A stretch of 64,000 nt of DNA. Origin: DASQZK01 sp963732905. Its GTDB lineage: Bacteria; Bacteroidota; Bacteroidia; Bacteroidales; GCA-2748055. Of this stretch, positions 42,625 through 52,842 are shown in pieces. The position numbers and the translations under genes are program-made. Below the pieces are notes generated by a model. That model had not been told where the DNA came from and made no database searches. It saw only the letters and a program-made list of their open reading frames with translations. Each line of letters begins with the position of its first letter. Position 1 is the first letter of the stretch. Location: NCBI GenBank assembly GCA_963732905.1, contig CAVTBM010000009.1, forward strand, positions 1 to 64,000, written 5' to 3'.

Positions 42625-45312
42625 ATGGATAAACTTGATGACAACAGGCCGGACCCCGATGAATTACTGGCTTCTCTTATTTATGAAGAAGAAAAAAGTA
42701 AACGCGGCAAACTGAAAATATTTTTCGGTATGTGTGCCGGCGTTGGTAAAACCTATTCTATGCTTCAGGCCGCGAATATTGAAAAGACAAAAGGTAGTGA
42801 TGTCATCATTGGTTATGTTGAAACACACAATAGAAAGGAGACGGCTGAACTTGTTCAAGGTTTTGAGTTAATACCAAGGAAAAAATATCTGTACAAATCA
42901 ACGATAGTTCAGGAAATGGACCTGGATGCCATTATAGCCAGAAAACCCCAAACTGTACTTGTCGACGAACTCGCCCATAGCAACGCACCGGGAAGCCGTC
43001 ACGCCAAAAGGTTTCAGGATGTTCAGGAATTACTTGAGCAGGGAATCAATGTTTACACAACGCTAAATGTGCAACACCTGGAAAGCCGCTACGATACTGT
43101 TGCTCAGATAACCGGAATTATGGTAAGGGAGACTGTACCAGATGAGATTTTCGAGAATTCAGATGACCTTGAATTGGTTGACCTGACCCCGGACGAACTA
43201 TTGCAGAGACTTTCAGAGGGGAAGGTATATACACCGGAGCGGTCGGAAGAAGCCATAAAGAACTTTTTCCGTAAAGGAAATATCACCGCTTTGCGAGAAA
43301 TGGCCCTACGTATTGTAGCAGACAGGGTTGATAAGCAATTGCACGATTACATGCAATACAAACGTATTCGCGGCCCCTGGAGATCAGGGTTGCATCTCTT
43401 AGTTGCAATTGACTACCATCAGCAATCCACCCGCTTGCTTCGTTGGGCAAAAAACCTTTCATACTCAATGAGAGCAAATATTCAGGCTATTTATGTTGAG
43501 ACATCTCACAAGATGACAGACAAAGAGCGTGAACAGCTTGATAAAAATATTAACCTCGCCAAACAATTAGGAATTAAATTCCGGATTATAACAAATTACA
43601 ATGTTGTAAAAGCAATCATTGATTTCGCCAATAAAGAAAATGCTACCCACATAATTGTTGGAAAACCTCGTGTCCGCAACCTCCTTACCATGTTCAGGCT
43701 CAGCAATTTTGTGAACAGGCTGATTCAATATAGCGGAAATATTGATGTTTATATTCTCGGTGCAGACAAACAGGCTAAAGACCGGTTTAAAAACAGAGTT
43801 GCCCTGCCATCTTTTACCTCAACGATCGGCCAGTATATTGTTATTTCAATATTGGTTATTTTAGTATCTGTGATTTTCTTCCAGCTTAAAGAATATGTTG
43901 GATATCAGGTAGTTTCTTTTGTTCTGTTGTTCCTGGTTTCCATTTTGGCTATCTTTTATGGTTCAGGCCCTATATTACTTGCTTCTACCCTGTGTGCTTT
44001 AATTTGGAATTACTTCTTCATTCCTCCGTTGTTTACCTTAAATATTGGAAAAACAGAAGATGTAATGATGCTCATCATGTTTTTTATCATCGCCTTGCTC
44101 AATGGTATTTTGACATCGAGAGTCAGGGTACAGGAAATGAAAATCAGGGACAGGGAAGAACGAACCAATGCGCTGTACCAGCTTACAAGAGAACTGACTA
44201 TGGTATCAGGTATTGAGGAAGTAACCCAGACTGCACTGAAATACATTCATAAATATTTCAAACTTGAGAGCGCCATCATTATTAAAAACGAAATCAACCA
44301 AATTGATAATATGGTAAGGCATGCTACTAAAATTCAGTTTACGGAAAACGATATGAGTGTAGTTAACTGGGTATATAAAAATTCAGCTAAAGCAGGTAAA
44401 TACTCTGATACGCTCCCTTCTGGAAATTATACCTATTATCCGATGATTGGGATCAATGAAAATATGGGAGTAATTGCGGTGGAACATCAGCGAAGGTTTA
44501 CGCAAGGAGAAGAACAATTTTGGGAAGCATGTATTTCCCAAATTTCAGGTAAATATGAACGTGAATATCTGCGTAATGCTGCCAGGAAATCCTATATTTT
44601 AAGTGAATCGGATAAACTTTATAAGACTCTTTTTAATACCATATCGCATGAATTACGCATTCCGGTAGCTACAATTCTGGGAGCTTCAGATACCTTACTT
44701 TCTCAGGAATTTACTGAAGAAACGCGTAAAAAACTATATTCGGAAATAAGTATTGCCTCGGTGAGGCTGAATCGTCTTATTGAAAATCTTCTGAATATGT
44801 CACGCCTTGAATCCGGACGTATAACTCCCCATCCCGATTGGTCTGATGTTCACGATCTGGTGAATAAGGTTACTGAATCTCTTTCACAGGAGTTACAACC
44901 ATTCAAACTGTCGGTTGTTATTCCAGCTGAAATGCCGCTTGTAAACATTGATTTTGGGCTTATTGAGCAGGTTTTACATAATCTGGTGTTAAATTCCACC
45001 CAATATTCCCCGGCAGGAAGTACCATAAGAATCAAATTTTTCTATGATAATGGCACTCTAAGTATTCAGATCATGGACAGGGGTGTCGGTTTTCCGGAAT
45101 CTGAATTATCCTCGGTTTTTAATAAATTTTACAGGGGTAAAGATGCTAAGGCAGGAGGAACTGGTTTAGGACTGTCAATTGTAAAGGGATTTATTGAAGC
45201 CCACAAGGGCACAGTGACCGCCGAAAACCGGCAAAATGGGGGTTCTGTTTTTACGATTAAACTTCCAGTGGAAATATCTGATATGAATTCATATAACAGT
45301 CAAGATGATTAA
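42625..45312 (+). CDS. kdpD: Osmosensitive K+ sensor histidine kinase KdpD
   Basis: An 895-residue membrane kinase, the full-length E. coli-like form. The N-terminal KdpD domain (about 28-240) has Walker A GMCAGVGKT (35-43) and the VDELAHSNAPGSRHAKRFQD block. A universal-stress-protein domain (about 250-380) precedes four helices (about 395-510) and a GAF-like segment (about 525-650). The H-box ISHELRIPVAT has phospho-acceptor H675, with N-box NLVLNSTQYSP and G-boxes FYRGKDAKAGGTGLGLSI at the C-terminus. It responds to low K+ and controls KdpE, whose start codon directly follows its stop. Confidence 0.96.
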   Translation: MDKLDDNRPDPDELLASLIYEEEKSKRGKLKIFFGMCAGVGKTYSMLQAANIEKTKGSDVIIGYVETHNRKETAELVQGFELIPRKKYLYKSTIVQEMDLDAIIARKPQTVLVDELAHSNAPGSRHAKRFQDVQELLEQGINVYTTLNVQHLESRYDTVAQITGIMVRETVPDEIFENSDDLELVDLTPDELLQRLSEGKVYTPERSEEAIKNFFRKGNITALREMALRIVADRVDKQLHDYMQYKRIRGPWRSGLHLLVAIDYHQQSTRLLRWAKNLSYSMRANIQAIYVETSHKMTDKEREQLDKNINLAKQLGIKFRIITNYNVVKAIIDFANKENATHIIVGKPRVRNLLTMFRLSNFVNRLIQYSGNIDVYILGADKQAKDRFKNRVALPSFTSTIGQYIVISILVILVSVIFFQLKEYVGYQVVSFVLLFLVSILAIFYGSGPILLASTLCALIWNYFFIPPLFTLNIGKTEDVMMLIMFFIIALLNGILTSRVRVQEMKIRDREERTNALYQLTRELTMVSGIEEVTQTALKYIHKYFKLESAIIIKNEINQIDNMVRHATKIQFTENDMSVVNWVYKNSAKAGKYSDTLPSGNYTYYPMIGINENMGVIAVEHQRRFTQGEEQFWEACISQISGKYEREYLRNAARKSYILSESDKLYKTLFNTISHELRIPVATILGASDTLLSQEFTEETRKKLYSEISIASVRLNRLIENLLNMSRLESGRITPHPDWSDVHDLVNKVTESLSQELQPFKLSVVIPAEMPLVNIDFGLIEQVLHNLVLNSTQYSPAGSTIRIKFFYDNGTLSIQIMDRGVGFPESELSSVFNKFYRGKDAKAGGTGLGLSIVKGFIEAHKGTVTAENRQNGGSVFTIKLPVEISDMNSYNSQDD

Positions 45313-45996
45313 ATGACAAACGCCGGTACAATACTCATCGTTGATGATGAAGTGCAAATACGCCGCCTTCTTGAAATTACACTCTCTGCAAATGGCTATA
45401 AAGTTGCTGAAGCTTCTACAGGGAAGGAAGGAGTCTCACTTGCTGCCTCACTTCAACCTTTTTTGATGATCCTTGACCTGGGGTTACCTGATATTGACGG
45501 CCTTGATATGATTAAAAAATTGCGTGAATGGTATCAGAACCCTGTTATTATACTTTCTGTCCGCAATTCTGAAAGTGATATAATAAAAGCCCTTGATAAT
45601 GGGGCTAACGACTACCTTACCAAACCTTTCCGCACGGGAGAATTACTGGCTCGTATACGGGCAGCTATTCGACAAAACCAGACGTCGACCGACGATCCCT
45701 GCTTAGTCTTTGGTTCATTGAACATTGATTTGGCAAACCACACTGTCCGTAAGAATAACGAAATGATTAAACTGACATCCACTGAATTTTCACTGTTAGC
45801 CCTTTTGGCCAAAAATGAAGGCAGGGTACTTACACATCAATTTATATTAAAAGAAATATGGGGAATGGGCTACGTTGAGCAGACCCAATATCTCAGGGTG
45901 TTTATAGCTCAGTTGCGAAAAAAAATCGAAGATGATCCTGCCAGGCCTAAACTTTTCAACACAGAATCAGGGATTGGATACAGGTTTGGAAGTTAA
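45313..45996 (+). CDS. kdpE: KdpE-like OmpR-family response regulator
   Basis: A 227-residue regulator. The receiver domain covers about 5-115: acidic pocket D11-D12, phospho-acceptor D55 in MILDLGLPDIDG, and lysine in YLTKPFRTGELLAR. The winged helix covers about 130-225 and contains LTSTEFSLLALLAKNEGRVL, EIWGMGYVEQTQYLRVFIAQ and GIGYRF. It begins on the base after the KdpD stop, so the two are co-translated. It should activate kdpFABC, and a candidate operator lies upstream of kdpF. Confidence 0.95.
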   Translation: MTNAGTILIVDDEVQIRRLLEITLSANGYKVAEASTGKEGVSLAASLQPFLMILDLGLPDIDGLDMIKKLREWYQNPVIILSVRNSESDIIKALDNGANDYLTKPFRTGELLARIRAAIRQNQTSTDDPCLVFGSLNIDLANHTVRKNNEMIKLTSTEFSLLALLAKNEGRVLTHQFILKEIWGMGYVEQTQYLRVFIAQLRKKIEDDPARPKLFNTESGIGYRFGS

Positions 45997-46457
45997 AATG
46001 CGAAGGTGACCTTACAAATGAAGTGATTTCAACAGGACAGATTTGTCTGTTAAATCTTTAAATGCTTACTTGTTTTAAATCCTTATATTTCTTCGATTTC
46101 CTCAGCTGAAAAATTGATAATGTCAATCTCCTTATCTCCTTCACCCGGATAAAAACCTCAATGGCTTCTTTTTGTATATCGGTCCAAAATGAATTTTTGA
46201 AAAAAACGGGAATTGGAGACCACGATAACGGGGTAATTTTGCCATATCCAAAATAACCAACTCTCATGCTATAATTAACGCTTTTGTCTCAGATCACCCA
46301 CAAGTTTATTACCCTGGCATTGGTTTAAGGGTATCGTTAAAAATATCCGGTAAGTCAATAATCTGTAAACCAGTTTAGCAAATCGTGACAAATATCCGTT
46401 ACCTTATTCAAGGAAATTATTACGGCATCTGTGTATATTAAATCGTCTTATAAAACC
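45997..46457. other. Intergenic region between convergent kdpE and the desaturase-like gene
   Basis: About 460 bases. No gene is supported. On the minus strand near 46083-46140 a frame ending in IDIINFSAEEIEEI looks like the tail of a lost coding sequence, but it is cut by a stop shortly upstream. I see no clear terminator. Confidence 0.4.
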
Positions 46458-47966
46458 TCATATTTCAGTTGCTACGAATTTTTTCCTGTCCTGGTGACAT
46501 ATGATCTGGAGTACATCGCGTGAAGTCTTGGCGCCGGTGGGAACACCCCCGGGGGGCTGAACCCACATTCCGGAGAGCCAGAAATTCTCCAGTCCGGGAA
46601 GGGTCTTTTTTATCATGCGGTGACGTTTCATCAGATCCGGTGTCATCACCCAGGTCATGTACGATCCTTTGAAATTGCCGGTATACCTTACATACGTCAT
46701 GGGAGAAAGCACATCGGTTACTTCAATGGCGGAAATAAATCCCGGATATTTCTTCTCCAGTTCTTCAGCTGCCATTTTGGCTATTCTCTCTTTCTCCGCC
46801 TTATAGGCCGGTCTGTCTTTGTAAAGTTTTTCCCAGTAAAGATAATCATCGATCATGAATGTAGTTTCAACGACGGTTTTTCCCGCGGGAGCCAGGGTCG
46901 GATCGAAACTGAAGTTGCGCACCATAAACCAGTCAGAGTTCTGATTACCTATTAACATTGGTTTGTTTAGCTTGTAAATTTGGGCAATACAATCAGGCTC
47001 CCCGGAGAAATCCATGTTGACACCAAAGGAAACCTGTACTGAGGATTTGTAGATCTTTGAATGACCGAACAGATCTTCATGCTGGGGTTCAATATAATTA
47101 CCATCGAGCATGTGATATATGGTAGTATTCAGATCGGCACAGGAGATGACATAATCCCCGGAGATTTCTTCTCCCTTTGCCAGTCTTATACCGCAGGCTT
47201 TGCCCTCCCTGACCAGTATCTTTTCAACTTTTTTGCCATAGAATATTTTCCCTCCCAGGTTTAACAGGCGTTTTTCTATGGCCCTGGCAAATTCCAGGGA
47301 GCCGCCTTCAGGAAAACCACCCGCCCGGTTATTTAAGAGGGCCATTGTTGCAACTAAACTTATTAAGCTCATATCCTTGTCGACCAGGATCAGGGGAAAG
47401 ACTTCCCGTAGTAACGGATCTTTAAACCTCCCTGCGAATTCCTCCATTGAGGTTTTGCTGCAGAGACTGAATGTCTTCATGAAAGGCCTCATTTTAAAGA
47501 TCATTTTGACAATGTCGGGAAACCTGAATAGTTCATAGGCTTTATCCATGGGCGGATTGAATTTTGAAAATTTCCGGATCAGCTTGCAGAACAGTTCGAT
47601 GGGTTCCCCGTCGGCAGGGGAGAGTTCTTTCAAATGCTTTTCGAGCCGGTCAACATCATTGTACAGGATAAGCGTTCTGCCGTCAGATCCCGTGTAACGG
47701 TAAAATTCTTCGCGGTCATAAATTTTCCGGCCCTGTATCGCACCCAGTTCTTTCCAAATCCGGTAAAAACTGTCTGCAGGTGCTGATCCTGTCAGCCAGT
47801 GCAGACAGCCGTCGATGATATATTTTCCTTTTTTCCATGACGTGCAAAGGCCGCCGGGAACGCTATGCATTTCATAAATTTCAGCAGCATAGCCATTCAT
47901 CCTGGCATAACATCCGGCGGATAAACCGGCGATTCCGCCACCAATAATGATGATCTTTTTTTCCAT
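46458..47966 (-). CDS. FAD-dependent phytoene-desaturase/retinol-saturase-like oxidoreductase
   Basis: A 502-residue flavoprotein. The dinucleotide-binding motif is IIIIGGGIAGLSAGCYARMN (about 5-24), followed by GGLCTSWKKGKYIIDGCLHWL (about 39-59), the isoprenoid-desaturase family block. FAD-binding continues with SCADLNTTIYHML (about 275-287), and the C-terminal FAD segment is LSGMWVQPPGGVPTGA. It belongs to the CrtI/RetSat/NAD(P)-FAD amine-oxidase-like group and may act on carotenoids, retinoids or other polyunsaturated lipids. No carotenoid genes are nearby, so the substrate is open. Transcribed alone, convergent with kdpE. Confidence 0.85.
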   Translation of the reverse strand: MEKKIIIIGGGIAGLSAGCYARMNGYAAEIYEMHSVPGGLCTSWKKGKYIIDGCLHWLTGSAPADSFYRIWKELGAIQGRKIYDREEFYRYTGSDGRTLILYNDVDRLEKHLKELSPADGEPIELFCKLIRKFSKFNPPMDKAYELFRFPDIVKMIFKMRPFMKTFSLCSKTSMEEFAGRFKDPLLREVFPLILVDKDMSLISLVATMALLNNRAGGFPEGGSLEFARAIEKRLLNLGGKIFYGKKVEKILVREGKACGIRLAKGEEISGDYVISCADLNTTIYHMLDGNYIEPQHEDLFGHSKIYKSSVQVSFGVNMDFSGEPDCIAQIYKLNKPMLIGNQNSDWFMVRNFSFDPTLAPAGKTVVETTFMIDDYLYWEKLYKDRPAYKAEKERIAKMAAEELEKKYPGFISAIEVTDVLSPMTYVRYTGNFKGSYMTWVMTPDLMKRHRMIKKTLPGLENFWLSGMWVQPPGGVPTGAKTSRDVLQIICHQDRKKFVATEI

Positions 47967-49020
47967 GGATTGATTTGTTTAAGATGAATCCGTACAATAA
48001 TATAAAATTGTCATGTAAGTCTGTGCCGGCAGCCGGTCACCATCACCGTCCCATCCATCCGGAGAAGATTTGCCCGACAGATTATGACGTCGAAATTTAA
48101 TCAAATGAAAAATATTCAGGCATATGGTAAATGGGGAATTTTCAACTTTGAAAGGGAAAAGTGAGGAGTTGAGATTAGAGATTGGAGATTAGAGATTGGA
48201 GATTAGAGAGTAGAGATTAGAAAATAAAGAATAGAGAATAGAGAGTAGAGAGTAGAGATGACGTAGAGGCAATGGTAGAGAAGCGCCAGGGCATGTCTTA
48301 TGAATGAACCCGGTTTCATCCATTTTTTTCTTAGAGGTTAGTCCTTTCCCGGTGACCATGTATTTGCATGAACCATATACTCGCGGGTTTATACTCGGTG
48401 CCGGTTTGGAGACAAAATTTCTATATACAAAAAAGGACTGAAATATTTTTGCAGTGAAGGAAAAAAATATGGATTTCGGCTGGCATTCGTCAAAAGGATA
48501 GTCATCATTTTGGGTGAGTTGATAACTTTTCGTCAAAAAGTGGAAATGGGGACGCTGAGATCCGGGGGGTGAAAGTCATTAAGGGCGGACGGTTTGGAAG
48601 GCGGGGGAGGGCCCCTTTTCAAGAAAAGACATCCTGAAAATAACGAAGCCCCTTTCTGTGCCCTGTCCGGCGAGGACTCAACCTGATCGGTCGGGCAATA
48701 AAACAGATTGGATTAGGGATCCGCCTGCCATCGCCGGAGATGGTAAATTTAAACTGGTGTAAAGAGATTCGTTAACCAGTTTTTCGCCGAACATTATTTG
48801 TGTTTTATTGTTTGATATTAGCTTATGTATTTCAGACAATTCCGGAGTTTTCTACCGGGGGTTGTGTTCTTTAATATCACGGAAATAAGTAATCGGGGTC
48901 TAAACCGGAAATTATTTTAAATGGGATTTACCAATCAGGTAACATACAGGGATATGAATCTGAATAGCATATGATCAGAAGTTATATTGTTAATGAAATT
49001 CTAAACTAAATCACACCAAA
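47967..49020. other. Gene-poor region of about 1,050 bases
   Basis: It carries a low-complexity purine-rich stretch at 48166-48257 but no convincing gene. The minus-strand frame at 48189-48536 reads through that repeat and is not believable. The remainder has no recognised RNA or repeat. It separates the divergent desaturase-like and lipoprotein genes, so it must hold both promoters, which I could not place with confidence. Confidence 0.45.
48166..48257. repeat. Low-complexity GAGATTAGA-type repeat
   Basis: Words such as GAGATTAGAGATTGGAGATT and AGAGTAGAGATTAGAAAATA repeat imperfectly for about 90 bases, almost all purine plus T. This is a simple-sequence stretch of the kind common in Bacteroidota intergenic DNA. 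It may vary in length between strains. Confidence 0.75.
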
Positions 49021-49536
49021 ATGAAAACAAACAGCCTGTTCATCAGAAACATTAGTCTGATCATCCTGACCGGATTAATTTTATCCTCCTGCAAGAAGGA
49101 CTCAACTCCTACGAAAGACATAGTAGGGACATGGACTACCGGTACCGTTTCGGTCAATGCTATGGTGGGTGACAAGACCCTGGCTCAGTACTTTATGGAT
49201 GATGCCGGTTTATCAAATGTCGTTGCACAAACGTATGCTGATGCGTTTAGTCAGACGAGTCAGCAGGCCCTTGCCGGTACCCTTGATATAAAGAAAGACG
49301 GAACATATACCTCCACAATGGGTGGCTCAACTGATTCTGGAACATGGAGCATCAGTGCCGATGGTAAAACACTGACGATTGATTCCAATAACGATGTTCC
49401 GTATACATTTAATATAGTTGAACTGACTTCCAATAAGCTGCATATTACGATGACGGAAAACGATAGTGAAGACCTTAATGGTGATGGCACACCCGAAACG
49501 ATAACGATCACAGCCGATATTACTTTAACCAGATAA
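49021..49536 (+). CDS. Lipocalin-like lipoprotein
   Basis: A 171-residue lipoprotein with signal ISLIILTGLILSSCKKD (cysteine 24). The mature domain opens with DIVGTWTTGTVSVNA, the strand that opens the lipocalin-like/DUF5004 family of Bacteroidota, and contains GTWSISADGKTLTID and a negatively charged ENDSEDLNGDGTPET loop (about 147-161) that resembles a calcium-binding loop. The ligand is unknown. It stands alone on the plus strand and converges with the propeller gene 131 bases downstream. Confidence 0.7.
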   Translation: MKTNSLFIRNISLIILTGLILSSCKKDSTPTKDIVGTWTTGTVSVNAMVGDKTLAQYFMDDAGLSNVVAQTYADAFSQTSQQALAGTLDIKKDGTYTSTMGGSTDSGTWSISADGKTLTIDSNNDVPYTFNIVELTSNKLHITMTENDSEDLNGDGTPETITITADITLTR

Positions 49537-49667
49537 ATCATAATCCGGGTAAACAGGATAATACCTGACTGGTTATTGCACTTTATAAAGGTAAAAGCAG
49601 ACCCCCTGACCACCTGATTGCGGGTAAAGGATCCCTTTGCGCGAAAAGCGGAGACCAAGTTTCCGCA

Positions 49668-50702
49668 TCACTGATTCAGGGTAAAGGATGGTGGGATCCC
49701 GACCGGTGACCAGCCATTGCCATCAAAATGGGAGAGGGTCGTGTCGGTGATCGCCCAGATGTCATTATTTACGCCGGCAGTGAGATCTTCAATATGGTCA
49801 CCTGTCAGCCCGTCAGCAACGGTGAAGGACGTCCAGTTTATCCCGTCAAACCTGGAGATCCCCGCGCCGGTACCAAACCACATCGCCCCGTCCTGATCCT
49901 GGGTGATGGCTGTGACATCGTCATTGACAAGGCCCGCTGCAGTGGTATAGAGAACCCAGTTCGTGCCGGTTATGAACGGATTGGAGCCTACATGTTTCTG
50001 AACGCCGGAAGGCATCCCGATCCACAGGTTATCTGTGTTGTCGGTAAAGAGGCAATGGATCACATTATCGTTCAGACCGCAGCCGTTTGAAGGCCAGAGA
50101 GCCGATGCCCCGGAGACCCCGTCGGCATCCCTGATATACCGGACGAGTCCTCCGCCCTGTGTTCCGGCATAGCATGTGTCGTTTACTACCCCGATGGAAG
50201 TTACAGGATGGGAACTGAAGATGGCCGGGCCGTAAAAATGGGTGACCGGCGGCCACGATTCCCCGTCCTTAGCAGAAATCCCTAAGGGCGTGGCAAACCA
50301 GCTTATCCCCTGGTGATCTACGTTGATGCATGAAACGGTATCTGAACCGGTAAATGCGCGGGAATAAACGGTGGTTACTAAATTGATTTCAGACGACACT
50401 TCTGCATAAACGGCTCCCGCCATAGTGGCCATCCAAATCCCTGTCCCGTCGGAAGCCAGATCTGATACTGATACCGGCGTGCCGGTCAGGCCTGAAGGAG
50501 TGAACAGTTTCCAGTTTGTCCCGTCATATCCAAGCAACCCTGAATTTGTGCCTATCCAGATGATGCCGTTATCGCCCGCGACGATTGAAGTAAGTCTGTC
50601 GATGTTAATGATCACCGGGTTGCCATTGCTCCCGGGTTTATCCTTTGAACAACCGGCCAGGAAGGCCAGTGTCAAGAAGGCAGTCAATGTCTTTCTGAAC
50701 AT
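49668..50702 (-). CDS. Beta-propeller lipoprotein (two-component-regulator-propeller-like repeats)
   Basis: A 344-residue lipoprotein with a short signal (FLTLAFLAGCSK, cysteine 18). The body consists of about six repeats of roughly 45-50 residues containing the block G-x-(I/M)-W-(I/F)-G-T-x-x-G-(L/I)-x-x-(Y/F)-D-G, for example IIWIGTNSGLLGYDGTNWKL, NLWIGMPSGVQKHVG and AMWFGTGAGISRFDGINWTS. Such repeats normally form the sensor of hybrid two-component systems; here there is no kinase, only the propeller. It could bind a polysaccharide or protein at the cell surface. It is transcribed after the DUF362 gene, 67 bases apart. Confidence 0.8.
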   Translation of the reverse strand: MFRKTLTAFLTLAFLAGCSKDKPGSNGNPVIINIDRLTSIVAGDNGIIWIGTNSGLLGYDGTNWKLFTPSGLTGTPVSVSDLASDGTGIWMATMAGAVYAEVSSEINLVTTVYSRAFTGSDTVSCINVDHQGISWFATPLGISAKDGESWPPVTHFYGPAIFSSHPVTSIGVVNDTCYAGTQGGGLVRYIRDADGVSGASALWPSNGCGLNDNVIHCLFTDNTDNLWIGMPSGVQKHVGSNPFITGTNWVLYTTAAGLVNDDVTAITQDQDGAMWFGTGAGISRFDGINWTSFTVADGLTGDHIEDLTAGVNNDIWAITDTTLSHFDGNGWSPVGIPPSFTLNQ

Positions 50703-50769
50703 GATAATATTATTTTGAAAGCCTGGATACCGGATGGGACTGCCCCATCCGGCAGAATGAATCCATTAC

Positions 50770-52842
50770 TTATCTAAAAACATTTATTTTGCGACTGAGC
50801 ATGGACATGCCCTGATCATTTCTGATGATCACCCTGGCCAGGTATATGCCGTTAGGCAGATTCCCGCTTGCCAAAGTCAGGTTCCAGCCTTCGGTATGTA
50901 CACCTGCATCCATATGCTGATCGGAGACACAGGCGATGAGCCTGCCATTTAGGTCCAGTAGCTCAATCCGGACGGATGCCTCGGAAACGAGGTTGTATTT
51001 AAACCAGACCTGGTCTGATACCGGATTGGGATAAACCGTAAAGGCATCATCAGAATATGTCCTGGCTATGGCGTCTGTCTTGTTGAGGTGCTGGACAAGA
51101 TCATAGGGTACCGAAACGAGGTCGATACCCCGGTTGTTCACCATGGTTGTGGCATCGTAGAAATTCTTGGTATACATCTTATCCACGGGGTTGTTCCAGT
51201 GTTCATGAACACCAAGGCTCCCGGGAACGGTACCGTCGGGTGCATAGGTAATGTCTTCGGGCCAGTTGGACGGGTCGGCCGCCTGGTGCAGGTAGTCATC
51301 GACACCGTCATAGTGCGGACGGTTGGTACGTCCGCCTGTCCCGTCATATTCCGTCCACAGAAAATCGAAACATACCGATTCCAGTGCCACATTATCCTGC
51401 GACATGAAAATCGACGAAGGGTAATCGTTGTTGAAAGGTGCCATCCTCCATTTCACCGAGTTGGCGCCACTATACCCTTCCTGTCCGCTGTACAGACCGT
51501 CTACGATAAACAGCAGGGTATTCCTCCCCAGCTTTTCATGTGCCATCAGATCTACCTGTACCCTGTATTTATGATAACCGCCATTGTCGATCACATCGTT
51601 CGTGAGGCCGAGCAGTCCCGGGTGAAGGTGGCTGGAATTCGGGCTGGTATGAGAACCGAAATGGTTCTTGGCACACAGGGTGATGCCGGCACAGGCATGG
51701 GCCTTCAGGGATGCAATGTTGATCATGTACGATGCGTCCTCGATGATAGTGTAAAAATAATCGGTGCCCAGGACTGGATCAGCGTAAGTGATCATGTCGG
51801 TGCTGCCCTTGACGAGCGCGACTCTTGCAGCTTTGGCCGCAGCATCGAGCCCGGTGAGGTAATAGTCGTTGTACAGAATATGCACCCCGGGGAACTCATC
51901 CGTGATAAGATCGGCCATGTCCTTGTACACTTCTTTCATCGGATCACCAATGTAGATCATGTTTTCAGGGACACCTGCCTTTTCTACCAGTTGTTTGACC
52001 ACGGCCAGGATCGAGAAGGGAGTTGTTTCGACAATATCGGCCTGGGTGTTGATCCTGGAGAAATCAGGGTGAATTTTGCCCCAGTACTGCCCGTAGGGAC
52101 AGGTACCAGACCCTTCACCGGTCCAGACATCGGTCATATTGATCTTGATGAAGATTTTTTCACCGGCAGTATAGCCGACCTTTCCCTTGCCCTTTGAATT
52201 GTTGAAGTAACGGAAAATCGAATCCCATGCGGCAGTTTCTTCATCAACGCCGGCAATCCTGAGGATACATGAGTCCACCATGGCGTTTATCACTGTCTGG
52301 TTGTTGTTTTTCCTCTGGAAATAATAGTCGTCCGCTTCGCTGTTATCGGCACCAGTCTGCCCCGTATTCGTGCAGTTTTCGTTCGTAGCATCCTTGTTCC
52401 AGGCCCAGACTACCCGGCCGGCTTTCACTCCCCTGGGTGTTCCCATGGGAGCATTGACACCGTCGGGATGTTCATCGAGGATGGTATTGGCGGCATGGGC
52501 CAGGCTGGAACTCTTCATCATGTAGAAGGTCATGAAGACTGCTGCTATCATTAGGAGTGAGAAGGCAGCGGTATACCTGGCTTTCGAAAAAAGTTTGCGG
52601 GCTTTCCGTATGGCAGCCACTGTGCCCCCGAAAGAAAGAAGGTAGATCACAAAACCTGACATGACAGGAGCTGCAGCCCTCATACACGGATAGGTGGCAC
52701 GTGAGGGTTTCGGAATAACCCTGATGAGGAACCAGGCTGTGGCTGCAATGCCACTGATAATAAACGTAATACGCGCAGGAAGCCTGAGCTTTTTCATCCG
52801 GGACAGGATTTCCCGGGAAAAGCGTAAGAGGGATCTTTTCAT
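50770..52842 (-). CDS. DUF362 protein with N-terminal membrane helices and a T9SS sorting domain
   Basis: A 690-residue protein. The N-terminus (about 22-110) has three hydrophobic segments around the block RVIPKPSRATYPCMRAAAPV. From about 140 follows GRVVWAWNKDATNENC, then a DUF362 domain (about 190-480) with IASLKAHACAGITLCAKNHF and several conserved cysteines. A type A T9SS domain (about 605-690) starts at FTVYPNPVSDQVWF. DUF362 proteins are often iron-sulphur-associated, but the four-cysteine ferredoxin pattern is not seen. Membrane helices ahead of a secretion signal are topologically odd. The function is unknown. Confidence 0.78.
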   Translation of the reverse strand: MKRSLLRFSREILSRMKKLRLPARITFIISGIAATAWFLIRVIPKPSRATYPCMRAAAPVMSGFVIYLLSFGGTVAAIRKARKLFSKARYTAAFSLLMIAAVFMTFYMMKSSSLAHAANTILDEHPDGVNAPMGTPRGVKAGRVVWAWNKDATNENCTNTGQTGADNSEADDYYFQRKNNNQTVINAMVDSCILRIAGVDEETAAWDSIFRYFNNSKGKGKVGYTAGEKIFIKINMTDVWTGEGSGTCPYGQYWGKIHPDFSRINTQADIVETTPFSILAVVKQLVEKAGVPENMIYIGDPMKEVYKDMADLITDEFPGVHILYNDYYLTGLDAAAKAARVALVKGSTDMITYADPVLGTDYFYTIIEDASYMINIASLKAHACAGITLCAKNHFGSHTSPNSSHLHPGLLGLTNDVIDNGGYHKYRVQVDLMAHEKLGRNTLLFIVDGLYSGQEGYSGANSVKWRMAPFNNDYPSSIFMSQDNVALESVCFDFLWTEYDGTGGRTNRPHYDGVDDYLHQAADPSNWPEDITYAPDGTVPGSLGVHEHWNNPVDKMYTKNFYDATTMVNNRGIDLVSVPYDLVQHLNKTDAIARTYSDDAFTVYPNPVSDQVWFKYNLVSEASVRIELLDLNGRLIACVSDQHMDAGVHTEGWNLTLASGNLPNGIYLARVIIRNDQGMSMLSRKINVFR

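Noticed and set aside
46058..46267. A 69-codon minus-strand frame between kdpE and the desaturase-like gene
   Set aside because: No family resemblance. A different frame in the same place ends IDIINFSAEEIEEI and may be the tail of a decayed gene, but it is too short to name.
48189..48536. A 115-codon minus-strand frame
   Set aside because: Its C-terminal third is the translated GAGATTAGA-type simple repeat (leucine/serine/tyrosine strings), so it is not a real gene.
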